64,000 nt of DNA from Beijerinckiaceae bacterium (GTDB lineage: Bacteria; Pseudomonadota; Alphaproteobacteria; Rhizobiales; Beijerinckiaceae), in contig JAPZSB010000005.1 in NCBI GenBank assembly GCA_027531565.1, positions 482,906 to 546,905 on the forward strand, in the 5' to 3' direction. Of this stretch, positions 59,946 to 64,000 are shown piece after piece. Made by a program: the position numbers and the translations under genes. The notes below the pieces were generated by a model. It was not told the DNA's origin. It saw only the letters and a program-made list of their open reading frames with translations, and searched no databases. The first letter of the stretch is position 1. Each line of letters starts with the position of its first letter.

Positions 59946-61624
59946 GACAGCGCCTCCGGGAAGAAGCGGAGCAACGAGCGCACCGGGTTCGGCGCAGCCT
60001 GACCGAGCCCGCAGATGGAGCCGTCCCGCATCACCTGGTCGAGATCGGCCATCAAGGCGCGGTCGGGTGCGGGCTGGTCGAGCAGGGCCGTCATCTTTTC
60101 CGTGCCGAGCCGGCAGGGCGTGCATTGGCCGCAGCTCTCATGCGTGAAGAAGGCCAGCAGGTTGCGGGCAATGGCGCGGGGGTCATCCCGATCGGAGAAG
60201 ATGATCACCGCATGCGAGCCGACAAAGCAGCCGACCTCGTCGAGCCGGCCGAAATCGAGCGGCAGGTCGCCGAGGCTGGCGGGCAACATCCCGCCCGAGG
60301 CCCCGCCGGGCAGATAGCCCCGGAAGACATGCCCCTCCGCCATGCCGCCGCAGGCCTCGATCAGCTCGGCCGCCGTGCTGCCCGCCGGCATCAGGCGGAC
60401 GCCCGGCTCGCGCACGCGGCCGGACACCGAGAACCGGCGCAGCCCCTTCGCCCCGCGAACGCCTTGCGCGGCAAACCAGGCCGCCCCGCGCGCCAGGATC
60501 TCCGGCACCCAGGCGAGGGTCTCGACATTGTGGTTGAGCGTCGGCCGGCCGAAAAGCCCGCGTTCGGCGATGAAAGGCGGGCGATGCCGGGGCAGGCCAC
60601 GCTTGCCCTCGAGGCTCTCGATCATCGCGCTTTCCTCGCCGCAGATATAGGCGCCCGCGCCCCGGCGGAGATGGATCGGCACAAGCCCCGGCAACCCGGA
60701 CGCACCCAGCGCCGCGATTTCCGTCGCGAGGATCGCGAGGACAGCGGGATATTCGTCGCGCATGTAGAGATAGATCGCCTCGGCCTCGACAGCCCAGGCG
60801 GCGATCAGCGCTCCCTCAAGCAGGGCATGCGGCGTCGCCTCGAGCAGAAGCCGGTCCTTGAAGGTTCCGGGCTCGCCCTCGTCGCCATTGATCGTCATCA
60901 GCCGGGGACCGGGCTGGCTCCTCACCACGGCCCATTTCCGCCCGGCCGGAAAGCCGGCACCGCCGAGGCCACGCAGCCCGGCATCCGACAGCATGGCGAT
61001 GGCCTGTTCGCGGCTGATGCGGCCGGCAAGGCAGGCGTCCAGCATGGCATAGCGGCCCTTCTTCCGGGCCTCGGCAAGATCCTCGCAGGCGGGCATGGCT
61101 GGCGGAAGCGCCGGCCCGGCCGCCATCGCAGCAAGTGTTTCCGCATCCGCCCGTCTGACAAGGCGCCGCCCGACCAGCGCCGCCGGCGCCTCGGCACAGG
61201 CACCGATGCAGGGTGCTGCAACGACGCGCACCCGCGCAGGATCGACCAGCCCGGCCAGCCGCGCGCGCAGCGCCTCGCCGCCGGCCATCATGCAGGACAG
61301 GCTGTCGCAGACGCGGATCGTCAACGGGGCAGGGGCGGCCTCGCCCTCCTTCACGATGTCGAAATGGTGGTAGAAGCTCGCCACCTCGAAAATCTCGGCC
61401 TCGGAGAGGCGCAGCCATTCCGCGAGCGCCTTGAGATGGCGGGCATGCAGTGCGCCGAACCGGTCCTGAACCGCATGCAGCATCTCGATCAGCAGGTCGC
61501 GGCGCTTCGGCATCCCGGCCAGCAGGGCCTCGATCTCCGCAAGCGCCCCGTCATCCAGCGGGCGGCCTTTGGCCTGCAGGGCCCGGCCCTGTTTCGCGAA
61601 CGCCTTCACCATCGAATCCGCCAT
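59942..61624 (-). CDS. NAD-linked formate dehydrogenase beta subunit, fused NuoE-like plus NuoF-like
   Basis: 560 aa; NuoE-type CDSLSCMMAG...CIGACAEAP; NuoF-type GLGGAGFPAGRKW, INGDEGEPGTFKDR, GAGAYICGEESAMIESLEG, ESCGQCTPCRLGTEKM. Confidence 0.93.
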   Translation of the reverse strand: MADSMVKAFAKQGRALQAKGRPLDDGALAEIEALLAGMPKRRDLLIEMLHAVQDRFGALHARHLKALAEWLRLSEAEIFEVASFYHHFDIVKEGEAAPAPLTIRVCDSLSCMMAGGEALRARLAGLVDPARVRVVAAPCIGACAEAPAALVGRRLVRRADAETLAAMAAGPALPPAMPACEDLAEARKKGRYAMLDACLAGRISREQAIAMLSDAGLRGLGGAGFPAGRKWAVVRSQPGPRLMTINGDEGEPGTFKDRLLLEATPHALLEGALIAAWAVEAEAIYLYMRDEYPAVLAILATEIAALGASGLPGLVPIHLRRGAGAYICGEESAMIESLEGKRGLPRHRPPFIAERGLFGRPTLNHNVETLAWVPEILARGAAWFAAQGVRGAKGLRRFSVSGRVREPGVRLMPAGSTAAELIEACGGMAEGHVFRGYLPGGASGGMLPASLGDLPLDFGRLDEVGCFVGSHAVIIFSDRDDPRAIARNLLAFFTHESCGQCTPCRLGTEKMTALLDQPAPDRALMADLDQVMRDGSICGLGQAAPNPVRSLLRFFPEALS

Positions 61625-61742
61625 TCCCTCGTTGCCCTCCGTTCTAAAGAAGCCATGGCGGCGCGCAAGGCGAGCTGCGGCGGCGGACACGCTGGTTTTT
61701 TCGGAACGAGCCGGCTAGGCATAGGCGCAGGAGACTCAAGCC

Positions 61743-62993
61743 GTGAAGTTTTCGCTCTTTTCCCTTCTGCATCAGGGCCTGACGGGCAACCAGGGCTGGC
61801 AGCCGCAATGGCGCGACCCCGCCCCGAAGCCGGCCTATGACGTGATCATCGTCGGCGCGGGCGGGCATGGCCTCGCCACGGCCTATTATCTCGCGAAGGA
61901 GCACGGCATCCGCAACGTTGCGGTGCTCGAGAAGGGCTGGCTCGGCGGCGGCAATACCGGCCGCAACACCACGATCATCCGCTCGAACTATCTCTGGGAG
62001 GAGAGCGAGGCCCTTTACGAGCACAGCGTGAAGCTCTGGGAGACGCTCTCGCATGAGTTGAACTACAACGTCATGCACTCGCCGCGCGGCGTGATGATGC
62101 TCGCCCATTCCGTGCATGACGTGCAGGTCACGAAGCGGCACATCCACGCAAACCGGCTGGCCGGCATCGACAATGAATGGCTGACGCCGGAACAGGCGAA
62201 GGAATTCTGTCCGATCCTCAACATCTCGCGCGACATCCGCTATCCGATCCTCGGCGCGGCCCTGCAACGGCGCGGCGGCGTGGCCCGCCACGATGCGGTT
62301 GCCTGGGGCTATGCGCGGGGCGCGGACCGGCTGGGCGTCGACATTCTCCAGAACTGCGAGGTCACCGCCATCCGTCGCGATGCCTCCGGCCGCGTGACCG
62401 GCGTGGAAACGACGCGCGGCCCGATCGCCGCGCGCAAGGTCGGTGTCGTGGCCGCCGGGCATACCTCGGTCGTCATGGGCATGGCCGGCATCCGCATGCC
62501 GCTGGAAAGCTTCCCGCTCCAGGCGCTTGTTTCCGAACCGGTCAAGCCCGTCATGCCCTGCGTGGTCATGTCGAACACGATCCATGCCTATATGTCGCAA
62601 TCGGACAAGGGCGAGCTGGTGATCGGCGCCGGAACGGACCAGTACACCTCCTATTCGCAGACCGGCGGGCTGCATATCAGCCAGCACACGCTGGATGCGA
62701 TCTGCGAATTGTTCCCGATGACGCGCCGCCTGCGCATGCTGCGCAACTGGGGCGGCATTGTCGATGTCACGCCGGATCGCTCCCCGATCATCGGCCGGAC
62801 GCCGGTTCCCGGGCTCTATGTCAATTGCGGCTGGGGTACCGGCGGGTTCAAGGCGACGCCCGGCTCCGGGCATGTCTTCGCCGCGACGATCGCGCGGGAC
62901 GAACCGCACCCGATCGCTGCGCCCTTCACGCTGGAACGCTTCACGACCGGCCGCCTGATCGACGAGGCGGCGGCCGCCGCCGTCGCGCATTGA
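61743..62993 (+). CDS. soxB: Sarcosine oxidase subunit beta
   Basis: 416 aa; [53 protein letters not shown]. Confidence 0.95.
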   Translation: MKFSLFSLLHQGLTGNQGWQPQWRDPAPKPAYDVIIVGAGGHGLATAYYLAKEHGIRNVAVLEKGWLGGGNTGRNTTIIRSNYLWEESEALYEHSVKLWETLSHELNYNVMHSPRGVMMLAHSVHDVQVTKRHIHANRLAGIDNEWLTPEQAKEFCPILNISRDIRYPILGAALQRRGGVARHDAVAWGYARGADRLGVDILQNCEVTAIRRDASGRVTGVETTRGPIAARKVGVVAAGHTSVVMGMAGIRMPLESFPLQALVSEPVKPVMPCVVMSNTIHAYMSQSDKGELVIGAGTDQYTSYSQTGGLHISQHTLDAICELFPMTRRLRMLRNWGGIVDVTPDRSPIIGRTPVPGLYVNCGWGTGGFKATPGSGHVFAATIARDEPHPIAAPFTLERFTTGRLIDEAAAAAVAH

Positions 62994-63003
62994 GGAGGGG
63001 CCC

Positions 63004-63321
63004 ATGCTGCTGATCCGCTGCCCGTATTGCGGAATGGACCGCCCCGAGATCGAGTTCCGCCATGCCGGCGCGGCCCATATCATCCGTCCCGGGCCACCCG
63101 ACCGGGTGACCGACGAGGAATGGGCCGCCTTCCTCTACCTGCGGGACAATCCGAAAGGCCGCGTCGCCGAACGCTGGCGCCATGTCCATGGCTGCGGCCG
63201 GTTCTTCAATGCGGTGCGCGATACGGTAACCGACGTTTTCGTCGCCACCTACAAGGCGGGCGAGCCGAGGCCGCCGGAATCCGCGCCCGGGGCGAGCGAG
63301 CCGACGGAGGCCCGGCCATGA
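63004..63321 (+). CDS. soxD: Sarcosine oxidase subunit delta
   Basis: 105 aa; MLLIRCPYCGMDRPEIEFRHAGAAHIIRP; GCGRFFNAVRDTVTD. Confidence 0.95.
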   Translation: MLLIRCPYCGMDRPEIEFRHAGAAHIIRPGPPDRVTDEEWAAFLYLRDNPKGRVAERWRHVHGCGRFFNAVRDTVTDVFVATYKAGEPRPPESAPGASEPTEARP

Positions 63322-63860
63322 CCGCGTTCCGCACCGCTGCCGGCGGCCGGATCGACCGGTCGAAACCCGTCCGCTTCACCTTTGACGGCCGGCAGATGCA
63401 CGGGCATGCCGGCGATACGCTGGCCTCGGCGCTGCTGGCCAACGGCGTCCATCTCGTGGGCCGTTCCTTCAAGTATCACCGCCCGCGCGGCATCCTTTCG
63501 GCCGGTTCGGAGGAACCGAACGCGCTGGTGACGGTCGATCGCGGCAGCGGGCGCGAGACGCCGAACCTGCGCGCGACGCAGGTGGAGCTGTATGAAGGCC
63601 TCGTCGCACGCAGCCAGAACCGCTTCCCGGGTTTGCGCTTCGATATCGGCGGCATCAACAACGCCTTCTCGCGGTTCCTCGGTGCCGGTTTCTACTACAA
63701 GACCTTCATGGGCCCGCGCATCGCGGGCGGCGCGAAGCTCTGGGCGCGGCTGTTCGAGCCGGCGATCCGCCGCGCGGCGGGCCTCGGGAAGGCGCCCGCA
63801 GGGCCGGATCCGGATCACTACGCCAACCGCTTCGCCCATTGCGAGGTGCTGGTCATCGGC
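63318..63860 (+). CDS. soxA: Sarcosine oxidase subunit alpha (N-terminal fragment; 3' side lost in unreliable sequence)
   Basis: RIDRSKPVRFTFDGRQMHGHAGDTLASALLANGVHLVGRSFKYHRPRGI; breaks at VLVIGG, where the FAD-binding GGGPAG motif should follow. Confidence 0.9.
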
Positions 63861-64000
63861 GGGGGGGGGGGGGGGGGCGGCCGCGCCCGGCGCCGGGCGG
63901 CCGATGCGGCCCCGCCCGGGGGCCGGGGCCTGTCACACTCCGCACTCCGCGCGCGGGTGCGTGTGGGGGGGGCGGGGCGCGCCCCCCCGCGCGGGGGGCG

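Noticed and set aside
60125-61840. 571-aa plus-strand ORF
   Set aside because: Antisense to the NuoEF-like gene; no domains.

Overview
High-GC alphaproteobacterial chromosomal window, probably Rhizobiales-like judging from gene content and order (inference; no search was run). I see about 57 coding regions.

(1) ~0-9.5 kb: a surface-polysaccharide type neighbourhood (ABC exporter ATPase, DUF268 and FkbM methyltransferases, GT11 fucosyltransferase, two poorly classifiable proteins, asparagine synthase, GT2, tyrosine phosphatase).
(2) ~9.5-47.6 kb: a housekeeping backbone (maeB, erpA, dgt, argS, SPOR protein, nagZ, scpAB, tatABC, serS, surE, pcm, M23 peptidase, yajC-secDF, crtB-like, trmFO, DUF1127, uvrA, ssb, rhodanese, Lrp, marC, gyrA).
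(3) ~47.6-57 kb: TPP riboswitch-thiC, panC, ppk2, HAD, coaD, two cyclophilins separated by a 3x92 bp tandem repeat, queA, tgt.
(4) ~57-64 kb: NAD-linked formate dehydrogenase with a fused NuoE/NuoF-like subunit, and sarcosine oxidase soxBDA. The last ~140 bp (17-G run, then GC-only text) looks like a sequencing or assembly artefact.

No CRISPR array, prophage, transposase, tRNA or rRNA was seen. The best candidates for undescribed biology are a DUF1127 gene whose 3' region has three hairpins with anti-Shine-Dalgarno-like loops plus a terminator (CcsR/cuckoo-sRNA-like), the structured 92-bp tandem repeat between the cyclophilin genes, and a palindromic repeat inserted between the TPP riboswitch and thiC. 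I did not find an obvious new defence or biosynthetic system.
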